Source: Collinsella sp. An268 (lineage in GTDB: Bacteria > Actinomycetota > Coriobacteriia > Coriobacteriales > Coriobacteriaceae). Taken from it: DNA of 64,000 nt. The notes under the pieces are model-generated. The model was not told the origin of the DNA. It did not search any database and was given only the letters and a program-made list of their open reading frames with translations. Position numbers and translations under genes: made by a program. Every line of letters begins with the position of its first letter. Within the stretch, counting starts at the first letter, position 1. The stretch is from positions 62,001-126,000 of the forward strand of contig NZ_NFJH01000007.1 in the NCBI RefSeq assembly GCF_002159765.1, given 5' to 3'. This document shows, piece by piece, positions 22,724 to 30,813 of the stretch.

Positions 22724-24673
22724 CTACTTGCGGCGCTTCGAGCCCACAGCCACAAGCCCTGCGCCGGCAAGGCCCGCCGCCGCAGCTCCCGCGCACGTAA
22801 TCAGCGAAGCATCGCCCGTGCTCGCGAGCGTGCCGTTTGCCGGGCCGTTGCCGTTGCCGGTGGGGGAACCCGTCTGCCCGCCGGCTGCGCCCGCGACGTT
22901 TGCCAGCACAAACGTGGAGAAGTGCGAGGTCGTGAAGCTCACGGTGCCGGCACCGGCGTTGACGGTGGCATTCATATCGGTCACCGTGCCGTCATCGGCC
23001 ACATGGAAGACGCGCAGCCCTTCCAGGCTCATGCCGAGCGGGACGCGCATGGTAACCGTCACTTGGTCGCCTGCGGGAATCTCGAACTCCGCACCCGTGG
23101 GGTCCTCAAGGTGGATGTCGTAGACGTACATCTTGGTGACGCCCGCGATGGCGGCGTTGATAGCGTCTCCCGCCGCAGTGGCCACGTCACCGTCCAGCCA
23201 ATCGGTCACGAGGGTGAGCATGCTCCATATCGCATCATCGGAGTAGGAGCTGCCGTCTTCTCCGACTACGGTGCCCGCCTGATGGGTGAGCATGGCGCCG
23301 TCCTCGTTGGCAATAACCGTTTCGGACGCTGCGCGCAGCTTGAGCGTGGAGGGTGCAGAGAGGTTGATGGAGAGGGTGTTGGGTCCTCCTACGCGGCTGA
23401 TGGTGCCCGCCCCCTGGGAGAGCTCGTAGGAGAGCGCTTTATCGGCGGGATAGGTAACCAAAAGGTCGGTCGACATGCCTTGGCCGTCGCCGCGTACAAA
23501 ATAGATGCCAGAGTCGGGCTGGCTGCTGAAGAGCGGATCGTCCTCATCGAGAGCGGCCGCATCGATCGTCATGGTCCAGGCTGTGCCGCCGCCCGGGTTG
23601 CTAAAGCTGATGCCCTCGTCTGCCTCGACCGTGAGCTGGTACCACGAGCCTAGCTCAGGATGATCGGGGAACGTCATGACGCCGTTCTCGATGGTGTAGG
23701 GGAGGAGGTTCCCGTCCGCGCCCCACGGCTCTGCAACGTTCTTGTAGGTGTAAAACGCGTACGTGCCGGTCGCAGTCATGTCATTGATGACGAGGTTTCC
23801 GCTCGCATCATGGGTGATCGACATGGTTTCCGGCTCGCCACCGTCCTCGGGGAGGCGCATGGCCCACACATCGGTAAGGTCGTCCACGCCGAGGGTGTCT
23901 TCGAGGCCATAGAACGTGAGGTCGAACGTTACGCCGTCGCTCGCGGCAAGGTCGTGCTGCGCCACATCGAGCGTGCCGTCGCTGCCGTCGGTGAGGTATT
24001 CGTCGAAAGCGATGTCGACGGTCTTTAGGCCTTCGAAACCACCGTTGGCGAGATGAGTGTCATACGCCTGCTGCTGGGCGGCGTTGAGGGTGGTCGTGTT
24101 GACGGCGATGGGGTACTCGTTGGCGCCCGCGCCGCCGATGCGGTCGCAGAACGCCTGCCAGGCGTCGATGCAGGAGGCATCGACCCTGCCGTTCGCGGGA
24201 ATCTCGCTCGCGTTGGATGCGGCGATGAGGGTGGTGGCACCCGTCCACCGCGCGGTGAGGACGATCTCGTGGATGCCGTTGCTACCGGTATCGCGGAAGT
24301 CGGAGGCGGCAAGCTCCTTGTCGAAGGCGATCTGCTCGAACCCGGTCGTCCAGCCTTGGAACGTATGCACGGTACCGTCGTTGAAGGTCACCGTTTGCCC
24401 TGCGGTGTAGTCGATGCTATAGCGCGCAAGGACCTCATCGATGGTTTCGCCCAGCGTGACGCTAAGGCTTTGGTTGGGCAGCGTGCCCGTTGGATCGTTG
24501 AGGTACAGCGAGAGCTGGTAGCTCGCATCTGCTTGTGCGCTCACGGCGGCGTCATCCGCCCATGCGCCCGTGGGCGCGAGCCCCGCCGTCACGGCCGCGA
24601 CGCCCGACGTGGCGAGCAGCAGCGCCGCGGCCAGGGGCGCAACGCGCCGGGCTGCTCCGTTCCATCTTCTCAT
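22724..24673 (-). CDS. sortase-anchored surface protein with InlB-B-like repeat
   Basis: 649 residues; ATG 24673 preceded by AAGGAGGG. Signal peptide about 1-40 (MRRWNGAARRVAPLAAALLL ... GAWADD). Residues 60-150 resemble an InlB B-repeat/Listeria-Bacteroides repeat (VTFNDGTVHTFQGWTTG ... IVLTARW). The middle is Asp/Gly/Thr-rich and unrecognised. C-terminus: FTTSHFSTFVLANV, Gly/Asn-rich wall spacer, sorting signal LASTG, hydrophobic helix and KRRK tail, i.e. an LPxTG-type anchor with Ala for Pro. Last gene of the minus-strand locus that starts with a LytTR regulator and three kinase-like proteins; probably controlled by them. Confidence 0.85.
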   Translation of the reverse strand: MRRWNGAARRVAPLAAALLLATSGVAAVTAGLAPTGAWADDAAVSAQADASYQLSLYLNDPTGTLPNQSLSVTLGETIDEVLARYSIDYTAGQTVTFNDGTVHTFQGWTTGFEQIAFDKELAASDFRDTGSNGIHEIVLTARWTGATTLIAASNASEIPANGRVDASCIDAWQAFCDRIGGAGANEYPIAVNTTTLNAAQQQAYDTHLANGGFEGLKTVDIAFDEYLTDGSDGTLDVAQHDLAASDGVTFDLTFYGLEDTLGVDDLTDVWAMRLPEDGGEPETMSITHDASGNLVINDMTATGTYAFYTYKNVAEPWGADGNLLPYTIENGVMTFPDHPELGSWYQLTVEADEGISFSNPGGGTAWTMTIDAAALDEDDPLFSSQPDSGIYFVRGDGQGMSTDLLVTYPADKALSYELSQGAGTISRVGGPNTLSINLSAPSTLKLRAASETVIANEDGAMLTHQAGTVVGEDGSSYSDDAIWSMLTLVTDWLDGDVATAAGDAINAAIAGVTKMYVYDIHLEDPTGAEFEIPAGDQVTVTMRVPLGMSLEGLRVFHVADDGTVTDMNATVNAGAGTVSFTTSHFSTFVLANVAGAAGGQTGSPTGNGNGPANGTLASTGDASLITCAGAAAAGLAGAGLVAVGSKRRK

Positions 24674-24823
24674 ACGGTTCCCTCCTTCTCCGCGCCGGAA
24701 GTGCGGCGCGTCCAGATGCAGTCTTCCGTATTCTCCCAACAGGCAGCGGGCGATAAAAGAGGTTTGGCAGGACAGGTGGCCTCTGCGGCAGCATCGGTCG
24801 GTGCGGCGGCGTCGTGCGCCTGC

Positions 24824-25798
24824 CTACGCGTGCAGCTGCCGGCGGAGCTCCGCCGCGTAGTCCCGGGCACGGTCCAGCTCGCCGCGCTCCACGAGCATGC
24901 CGATCACCTGCAGGTGGTTGCGCTGGTCGTGCCTGAAGCGCGCCGCCGCCTCGGCCTCGCGCGCCATGCGCCGTGCGGCATCCGCGTGCACGGCAAGCTG
25001 CGCCTCAAGGCCCGCGGCGCGCGCCCGCTCGCGCTGCGCGGTGCTGAACCGACGCAGGGAGAAGACGGCCGCGATGTCCGCAGCGGCGCAGAACAGGGTC
25101 ACGCCTAGCATCACGAGCGCGAGGGGCGTGGGGATGACGCCCAGCCCGCCGCAGAAGTAGGCAGTGTAGAGGACGAGTATCACGAACCCCTGCGTGGCCA
25201 GAAACCGCCCGTATGGGGCAGCATCCTCCGCGTCCTCGACCTGCCCGCTTCCATCTAGTGCAGCGCGGTCCAGGGGTCTCGAGCCGTCTGCCGCCGTGCG
25301 GTCGTATGCAAGGATCGCCTCCCGCTGCCGGGCGAAGAGCCGTCGGAGCGCCAGGCCGAGTATGGCGAGCACCACCAGCCCGGCAACGCGGACCGCAAAC
25401 TCGAGCGGGCTGCTCGTTACCTGAGCCGTGAGGGGGAGGCCCAGCACGCTGTAGAGCACCATGGTGGAGGTTTCTACCGTCAGCTCCGCAATGACCCCGA
25501 TGGCGATTGCCGCGGCGCGCACCGTGCGCGGGCCGCGCCAGCACAGGTAGGGGATGAGCACGTAGTCGGTAAGATACCAGAGCACGCGCTGGGTGGGATC
25601 GGGACCGATGGGCAGGAGCATGTTGCCGACGATCTGGCACGCGATCGCCGCCGTCCAGTACACGCGCGGGTTTTTGATGGGCAGGACCCATGCGCAGACG
25701 GCATGGTAGACCAGGTCGAAGGCAACGTGCTTGACGGTGAAGTTGAAGAGCAGGATGGCGAGGGCGCCGGTATCGGCGGCTTGGAGGAAGGGCTGCAT
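24824..25798 (-). CDS. AgrC-like membrane sensor with phosphoacceptor helix but no ATPase domain (receptor C)
   Basis: 324 residues. About six or seven membrane spans in residues 10-235, interrupted by a polar loop around 160-200, then a coiled-coil/dimerisation helix ending in FRHDQRNHLQVIGMLVERGE, where His290 matches the phosphoacceptor of AgrC/VirS-type GHKL kinases. The protein stops 34 residues later (RRQLHA), so the whole ATPase domain that normally follows is missing. The following DNA contains no GHKL remnant in any frame I could see. It starts 10 bp after the stop of the ATPase-domain protein and is a paralogue of the protein at 26752-27957. Inferred to be phosphorylated in trans. 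Confidence 0.8.
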   Translation of the reverse strand: MQPFLQAADTGALAILLFNFTVKHVAFDLVYHAVCAWVLPIKNPRVYWTAAIACQIVGNMLLPIGPDPTQRVLWYLTDYVLIPYLCWRGPRTVRAAAIAIGVIAELTVETSTMVLYSVLGLPLTAQVTSSPLEFAVRVAGLVVLAILGLALRRLFARQREAILAYDRTAADGSRPLDRAALDGSGQVEDAEDAAPYGRFLATQGFVILVLYTAYFCGGLGVIPTPLALVMLGVTLFCAAADIAAVFSLRRFSTAQRERARAAGLEAQLAVHADAARRMAREAEAAARFRHDQRNHLQVIGMLVERGELDRARDYAAELRRQLHA

Positions 25799-25807
25799 GG
25801 AGGGCTC

Positions 25808-26755
25808 CTAGTCTTTCCAGAGGGCGCTCAGGGTAAAGACGCCGTTCTCGCGCGTGCAGGCGAGGTCGCCGTCGCGCCGCTCGACGATCTGGCGCATGAT
25901 GGCGAGACCGAGCCCGTGGCGGGGGAGCGCTCCCGTGCCGTGGCGGGCGGCATCCGTCTCCCGTCCGGCGCCCTCTCTGCCTGACGTATCAGGCGCCGCG
26001 ACCGGGTTCTCGACCTCCAGAAGGAAATAACCCTGTGCGGGGTGCGCGTAGAGGCGGATCCAGCGCTTGCCCGTCGGCAGTGCGGTGCAGGCGTGCACGG
26101 CGTTGTCGAGCGCGTTGGCGAAGAGCGCGCAGAGCTCGACGTCAGGGGTGGCGAGGTCTCCCGGCACGGTCGCGTCCGCATCGAGCTCGACGCCCTCCTC
26201 GGCACACCACGCGGCCTTGGCTGCCAGAAGCGCGTCGACCACGGGGTGCTCGCAGAAGCGGTCGTCCGGCGTGCGGACCACCTCGGCCGCGCCTGCCAGG
26301 TGGGTGAGCGCGGCGGCATCGTCGCCCGTTGCGAGGGCGGCCTCGACCTGGGCGAGCTGAGCATCGAGCTCCGTGCGCACGCGGTCGCCTTCGGCCTGCG
26401 TGCGCCGCATGAGCAGGGCGTAGTGCTCCTGCGCGGCCACTTGGTCCTCCAGAAGCGCCGCTCGCTCGGCCTCGATGCCAGCTCGCTCGGCGTCGAGTAG
26501 GCTGCGGAAGAACAGCGGGTTCAGACAGGCGCAGACCACGCCCATGGCCGCCGCCAGGAGCGCCACGGCCTCCCAGGCGGCGAAGTGCGGGCGGAGCAGG
26601 AACGCGCTGGCCACGAAGAGGATCTGGCTCGCCGGCATGAGCAGGTTGACCGCACGGCGCGCAAGCGGCAGCTCGCGGAGGAGCCACCACAGGTAGACGG
26701 TCGAGACGGCGAGCGCGCCGAATGAGACGGCTCCCAGGGCGTAGACGATGTTCAT
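25808..26755 (-). CDS. membrane GHKL ATPase protein lacking the phosphoacceptor His (kinase B)
   Basis: 315 residues. Three membrane spans (about 4-26, 35-54, 60-83), then a long coiled coil (83-150). Where the AgrC-type helix should have RHDxxN it reads LMRRTQAEGDRVRTEL, with no His at that place. Residues 160-315 form an HATPase_c_5/GHKL domain: N-box LFANALDNAVHAC (Asn214, Asn218), ENPV, and GLGLAIMRQIVERRDGDL (G2 box). So it has the ATP-binding half of a histidine kinase without its own acceptor. Its ATG overlaps the stop of the upstream paralogue (four-base overlap). Best read as the catalytic subunit for its two neighbours. Confidence 0.8.
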   Translation of the reverse strand: MNIVYALGAVSFGALAVSTVYLWWLLRELPLARRAVNLLMPASQILFVASAFLLRPHFAAWEAVALLAAAMGVVCACLNPLFFRSLLDAERAGIEAERAALLEDQVAAQEHYALLMRRTQAEGDRVRTELDAQLAQVEAALATGDDAAALTHLAGAAEVVRTPDDRFCEHPVVDALLAAKAAWCAEEGVELDADATVPGDLATPDVELCALFANALDNAVHACTALPTGKRWIRLYAHPAQGYFLLEVENPVAAPDTSGREGAGRETDAARHGTGALPRHGLGLAIMRQIVERRDGDLACTRENGVFTLSALWKD

Positions 26756-27957
26756 GGGGTTTCCTCAAGGATCGGTGCCGTTCGAGAGGCGGCTGGACAC
26801 GGGGCGCCGGCGGCGCCGCGAGGCCCGCGGCGGGACTCGGGTCGCGCTGGGCGGGGCGGCGGCGCGTCGGCGACGGATGAGGAGGAGGTCGGGCTCGGCC
26901 GGGTGTCTGGTGTCGCGATATCCCGTGCGCCCGGCGTCGCGGCCGCGGGCTCGGCCACGGCGGGTGCCTCGCCGATGCCGCGGCGCAGATCGCGCGCGTA
27001 GGCCAGGGCACGCCTGCGCTCTCCACGCTCCACGAGCACCCCGAGCACCTGCAGGTGGTTGCGCTGATCGTGCCTAAAGCGCGCCTCCGCCTCCGCCTCC
27101 CGCATCGTGCGGCGCGCGGCGTCTGCGTGCACGGCGAGCTGTCGCTCGAGCGCCTCCGCCCGTTCACGCTCCCGGAGCGCCGCGCCCAGGCGCCTGAGCG
27201 AGGCGAGGGCGAGCACGTCGGCGCCGAGGCAGATGGCGACGAGAGCCGCCATGATGAGGTAGGGGGCGGGCGAGATGTTGCGGTGCGCCATGATGACCGC
27301 CGAGCCGACGAGCAAAGATCCCAGCTGGGTGGCGAGGAAGAGCAGGTACGGTCGGTCGGGTGTCCGGGCGGCGCGACGGTCGCGCTGGTGCGGGTGCGCG
27401 GCGCTGCGCAGGCGGTTTGGCGACGCTCCTGCATCTGCATCGCTCGCTGCAGCCTTCGCGTTGCCCGCTCGCCTCGCGCCTCGTCCGCATCCGCCCGCAG
27501 CGGACCCCTGCCAGCCGGCGCGCCGGACGGCGATCGCCATGACTCGGCCGATGGTGAGCATCGATACCCCGCACAGGATTCGCGCAACGATGCCGGTCGC
27601 ATCGACCGCATCGCGGTTGACGCTGAGTCCGGTGAAGAGGATGAGGATCCCGAAGACCATCTCGCTGGAGATCTCGGTCGCCACGAGCACGAGCGCGCAG
27701 ACTGCGCGCCGCGCCCAGGGCGCCTTCCAAAATAGACAGGGGATTACGAGGTAGTTGAGGACGTACCCCGCGATATTCCAGGACGTCAGGGTGGTCGGGC
27801 TCGCCAGCGCAAGCGCAAGGGGGCTGATCGCGAGCATGCAGGCGAAAAAGGCGGCGGGCCGCCGGACGGGCAGCAGCCAGGTGGCGACGACGGCGATGAC
27901 GGCGTTGACGCCAAGGAGCACGATCTGGTTGAGGGCGGACAGCGCGAGCAGCTGCAT
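26752..27957 (-). CDS. AgrC-like membrane sensor with phosphoacceptor helix but no ATPase domain (receptor A)
   Basis: 401 residues. Six or so membrane spans (8-245) with a ~65-residue Ala/Arg/Asp-rich insertion near 155-215, then a helix with FRHDQRNHLQVLGVLVERGE, acceptor His296. After residue ~325 there is only a 75-residue Ala/Pro/Ser-rich tail (PAVAEPAAATPGARD ...) in place of an ATPase domain. The membrane-plus-helix part is clearly paralogous to the protein at 24824-25798. Starts 10 bp after the response regulator stop and overlaps the ATPase-domain gene. Confidence 0.8.
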   Translation of the reverse strand: MQLLALSALNQIVLLGVNAVIAVVATWLLPVRRPAAFFACMLAISPLALALASPTTLTSWNIAGYVLNYLVIPCLFWKAPWARRAVCALVLVATEISSEMVFGILILFTGLSVNRDAVDATGIVARILCGVSMLTIGRVMAIAVRRAGWQGSAAGGCGRGARRAGNAKAAASDADAGASPNRLRSAAHPHQRDRRAARTPDRPYLLFLATQLGSLLVGSAVIMAHRNISPAPYLIMAALVAICLGADVLALASLRRLGAALRERERAEALERQLAVHADAARRTMREAEAEARFRHDQRNHLQVLGVLVERGERRRALAYARDLRRGIGEAPAVAEPAAATPGARDIATPDTRPSPTSSSSVADAPPPRPARPESRRGPRGAAGAPCPAASRTAPILEETP

Positions 27958-27966
27958 GGGCGCGGC

Positions 27967-28731
27967 CTACCGGCGACGGGCTCGCAGATGGGCGAAGAGC
28001 GCGGCGCGCACCTCGGCACGCATGCGGCGGCTTACGGGGACCTGCTCGCCGCTTACGAGCGTGATCGACGAGGCGTCGAGCGAGGTCACGGCATCGAGGT
28101 TCACCGCGAAGCTCTGGTGGCAGCGCACGAAGCGCGCGGGCAGCGCGTCGAGCAGGTCGGAGAGCTTGCCGTAGACCTCCAACACGCCGCGCGCCGCGTG
28201 GACGCGGACCACGTGGAGCCGGCTCTCCAGGTACCGGATCTCGGCGGGCTCCACCACCTGGTCGGCGCCCTTGACCTTGAGGCAGAGGGGTTCCTCGGCC
28301 GTGCGCGCGCGGGCGGCCAGCGCGAGGTCGAGGGCGTAGGCGACGTCCTCGGCGCAAAACGGCTTGCGCAGGTAGGCGGCGTGGGGCGTGCGGTAGACCT
28401 GCGTGTGGAACGCGTCGTAGCCGCTCACGTAGATGATCTGCGTGAGCGGGGAGCGCGCGAGCAGACGGTCCACGGCCTCGATGCCGTCGGCGGCGGGGCC
28501 GGCGGTTGCGGGGTCGAGCACGATGTCGATGAAGACGATGTCGGGGACGTAGGCCTCGTCGAGCTGGCGCGCGAGCTCATCGGCCGAGGCGAAGCAGCGT
28601 ACCTCGAAGAAGGCGCCTTGCAGGGGCTCGCTCGCTGCGGTCGGCGCATCGGACGGTCGGGAGGCGGTCACGAGCCGTGCGAGTGCCTCGGCGTCCGCGG
28701 GGATGTCATCGACGATAGCGGCGGCGTACAC
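27967..28731 (-). CDS. LytTR-family response regulator
   Basis: 254 residues from GTG 28731, chosen because GGGAAGGAGG lies directly upstream; an in-frame ATG at 28752 has no ribosome site and would start about ten bases after the predicted transcript start. Receiver domain: acidic pocket AAIVDDIPAD, phosphoacceptor Asp in VPDIVFIDIVLD, Lys in YLRKPF. C-terminal LytTR DNA-binding domain at about 150-250 (IRYLESRLHVVRVHA, KLSDLLDALPARFVRCHQSFAVNLD, VSRRMRAEVRAALF). AgrA/VirR-like; such regulators pair with AgrC/GHKL kinases, here the three kinase-like genes that follow. First gene of the locus. Confidence 0.92.
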   Translation of the reverse strand: MYAAAIVDDIPADAEALARLVTASRPSDAPTAASEPLQGAFFEVRCFASADELARQLDEAYVPDIVFIDIVLDPATAGPAADGIEAVDRLLARSPLTQIIYVSGYDAFHTQVYRTPHAAYLRKPFCAEDVAYALDLALAARARTAEEPLCLKVKGADQVVEPAEIRYLESRLHVVRVHAARGVLEVYGKLSDLLDALPARFVRCHQSFAVNLDAVTSLDASSITLVSGEQVPVSRRMRAEVRAALFAHLRARRR

Positions 28732-28769
28732 GGATCCTCCTTCCCGGTTCATGGCTACGCAATGCTCAC

Positions 28770-28775
28770 ATTATA
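28770..28775 (-). promoter_or_regulatory. -10 element of the LytTR/kinase locus
   Basis: A perfect TATAAT on the minus strand, 39 bp upstream of the GTG start of the regulator. No convincing -35, as expected for an activated promoter; autoregulation by the LytTR protein is plausible but not shown. Confidence 0.55.
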
Positions 28776-28945
28776 GGTGCGCCCGGCTTCTTGCCCGCGA
28801 TGGAGGCCCTAAGCTGCCGAAGCTGATGAAAATCGAGCCGAATATGCATGCCCCCGGTGCATCCCGCGCTCGAGCGAGCGCCGCCGCGAGCGTTGCCATT
28901 GCGTGACCGCCGCGCCCGTCGGCGGGGCGCGCGCAGAGGGCCGCG

Positions 28946-28951
28946 TATAAT
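28946..28951 (+). promoter_or_regulatory. -10 element of gatCAB
   Basis: TATAAT 31 bp upstream of gatC, weak -35. The 210-bp spacer is shared with the divergent LytTR promoter. Confidence 0.55.
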
Positions 28952-28981
28952 GATGCGGATTGACGTACGGAAGGAGCGCCC

Positions 28982-29290
28982 ATGGCACTCACCCAAGAAG
29001 ACGTGCGCGGCATCGCCGATTACGCGCGCATCGCGCTGGAGGGCGACGAGCTCGCTCAGATGACGGCCTACATGAACGACGCCGTGGCGATGCTCGAGCC
29101 CGTGCTCGCCTACAACCTGCCCGATGTGGAGCCCACGTTCCATCCCATCGGCGACCTCTCCAATGTCATGCGAGAGGACGCCGCGGCGCCGGAGCGCGAC
29201 CTTGCGCGCGACGCCGCGCTCGGCAACGCCGTCGCGACGCGCGGCGACAGTTTCCGCGTGCCCTCGATTCTGGGGGAGGGTGAGGCGTGA
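28982..29290 (+). CDS. gatC: Asp/Glu-tRNA amidotransferase subunit C
   Basis: 102 residues. Small structural subunit that wraps GatA and GatB (LTQEDVRGIADYARIAL ... VEPTFHP, DSFRVPSIL). AAGGAG precedes the ATG. Its stop overlaps gatA (TGATG). Needed where Gln-tRNA or Asn-tRNA is made by transamidation of misacylated tRNA, the normal route in Actinomycetota. Confidence 0.95.
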   Translation: MALTQEDVRGIADYARIALEGDELAQMTAYMNDAVAMLEPVLAYNLPDVEPTFHPIGDLSNVMREDAAAPERDLARDAALGNAVATRGDSFRVPSILGEGEA

Positions 29291-30813
29291 TGGCGCGTTC
29301 CTTCGATACCCTCACCGCCGCGGAGATCGCGGCCGGCATCGCCGCGGGGGATTTCTCTGCCGCCGAGGTATGCACGGCTGCGCTCGACGCCATCGCCGCG
29401 CGCGAGCCGGAGGTGCAGGCCTTCTTGCAGGTGACGCCCGAGCTGGCGCAAGAGGCTGCAGCGCGCATTGACGCCGCGCGCGCCGCCGGCGAGGCGCTGG
29501 GGCCGCTTGCGGGCGTGCCGCTTGCCATCAAGGACAACATGAACCTGGCGGGCACGCGCACGACCTGCGCCTCCCGTATGCTCGAGAACTACGAGAGCCC
29601 CTATACCGCCACCTGCGTGGCGCGCATGCTCGCCGCCGGCTGCATCCCCGTGGGCAAGGCCAACATGGACGAGTTCGCGTTCGGTTCCTCGACGGACAGT
29701 TCGGCCTTCCACCCCACCAACAACCCGTGGGACACCGCCCGCGTGCCGGGCGGCTCCTCGGGCGGCTCGGCGGCGGCGGTCGCCGCGGGCATGGTGCCGC
29801 TCTCGCTCGGTTCCGACACGGGCGGCTCGATCCGTCAGCCGGCGGCGCTCTGCGGCGTGGTGGGCATGAAACCCACCTACGGTGCGGTCAGCCGTTACGG
29901 CGTGGTCGCCTTCGGCAGCTCGCTCGATCAGGTGGGGCCCTTCGGCCGCACGGTTGCGGATGTGGCGCTCGCCATGGATGCGCTCGTGTCCGGCGGGCGC
30001 GACCCGTATGACTCGACGGCGCAGGACGTCGTCCCGGGCTTTGTCGCCGCTGCTGCCTCGGCAGAGGACCTCGCCGGCACGCGCATCGGTCTGGTGCCGG
30101 CGTTTATGGAGGCCGAGGGCCTGACGGCCGAGGTCCGTGCCGGTGTCGAGCGCGCCGCCTCCGCGCTCGAGGCGGCGGGTGCCGAGCTCGTCGAGGTCGA
30201 TCTGCCGCATGTCGACGCGGCGATCGCGGCCTACTACGTCATCGGTCCCGCCGAGGCGTTCTCCAACCTCGCCCGCTTCGATGGCATCCGCTACGGCTAC
30301 CAGGAGCCCGGCTGCGCGAACCTCGCCCAGCAGAGCGCCCTTTCGCGTGCGCATGGCTTTGGCGACGAGGCCAAGCGCCGCCAGATGCTCGGCGCCTATC
30401 TGCTCTCGAGCGGTGTGTACGACACCTATTACTATGCGGCCCAGAAGGCGCGCACGCTCATCACGGCGGACTACACGGCGGCGTTTGCTCAGGTCGACGC
30501 CATTCTCATGCCGGCAACCCCGCACGCGGCCTTCCGCCACGGCGAGATCTCCGATCCCACGCAGATGTACCTCTCCGACATGTATACCATCTCGCTCAAC
30601 ATCGCCGGCAACGGCGGCATCGTCGTACCGGTGGGTCTTGGCGAGGACACGGGGCTTCCCATGGCGGCCCAGCTCGTGGCGCCTGCGTTTGCCGACGAGC
30701 GCCTGGTGACCTACGCTGCGGTCATCGAGCGCGCGCTGGCCGATGCGGCGACGGGGGCGCCCGTGCTCGGCGTCGCCCCGGCCTGTGCCGGGAAAGGGGG
30801 TGAGCTCGCATGA
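29290..30813 (+). CDS. gatA: Glu-tRNA(Gln)/Asp-tRNA(Asn) amidotransferase subunit A
   Basis: 507 residues from ATG 29290 (GTG 29287 is an equivalent start). Amidase-signature enzyme that releases ammonia from glutamine. The Ser-cisSer-Lys triad is visible: Lys in AIKDNMNLAG, Ser in GGSSGGSAAAVAAG and the acyl-forming Ser in GSDTGGSIRQPA. Normal length. gatB starts within its last codons (ATGA overlap), giving a tight CAB operon. Confidence 0.97.
   Translation: MARSFDTLTAAEIAAGIAAGDFSAAEVCTAALDAIAAREPEVQAFLQVTPELAQEAAARIDAARAAGEALGPLAGVPLAIKDNMNLAGTRTTCASRMLENYESPYTATCVARMLAAGCIPVGKANMDEFAFGSSTDSSAFHPTNNPWDTARVPGGSSGGSAAAVAAGMVPLSLGSDTGGSIRQPAALCGVVGMKPTYGAVSRYGVVAFGSSLDQVGPFGRTVADVALAMDALVSGGRDPYDSTAQDVVPGFVAAAASAEDLAGTRIGLVPAFMEAEGLTAEVRAGVERAASALEAAGAELVEVDLPHVDAAIAAYYVIGPAEAFSNLARFDGIRYGYQEPGCANLAQQSALSRAHGFGDEAKRRQMLGAYLLSSGVYDTYYYAAQKARTLITADYTAAFAQVDAILMPATPHAAFRHGEISDPTQMYLSDMYTISLNIAGNGGIVVPVGLGEDTGLPMAAQLVAPAFADERLVTYAAVIERALADAATGAPVLGVAPACAGKGGELA

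Noticed and set aside
24824-26755. Idea that the kinase-like genes are one kinase broken by frameshift
   Set aside because: Each has its own start, membrane spans and ribosome-coupled position; the ATPase-domain protein has a separate three-span N-terminus, and no GHKL remnant follows either acceptor-helix protein.
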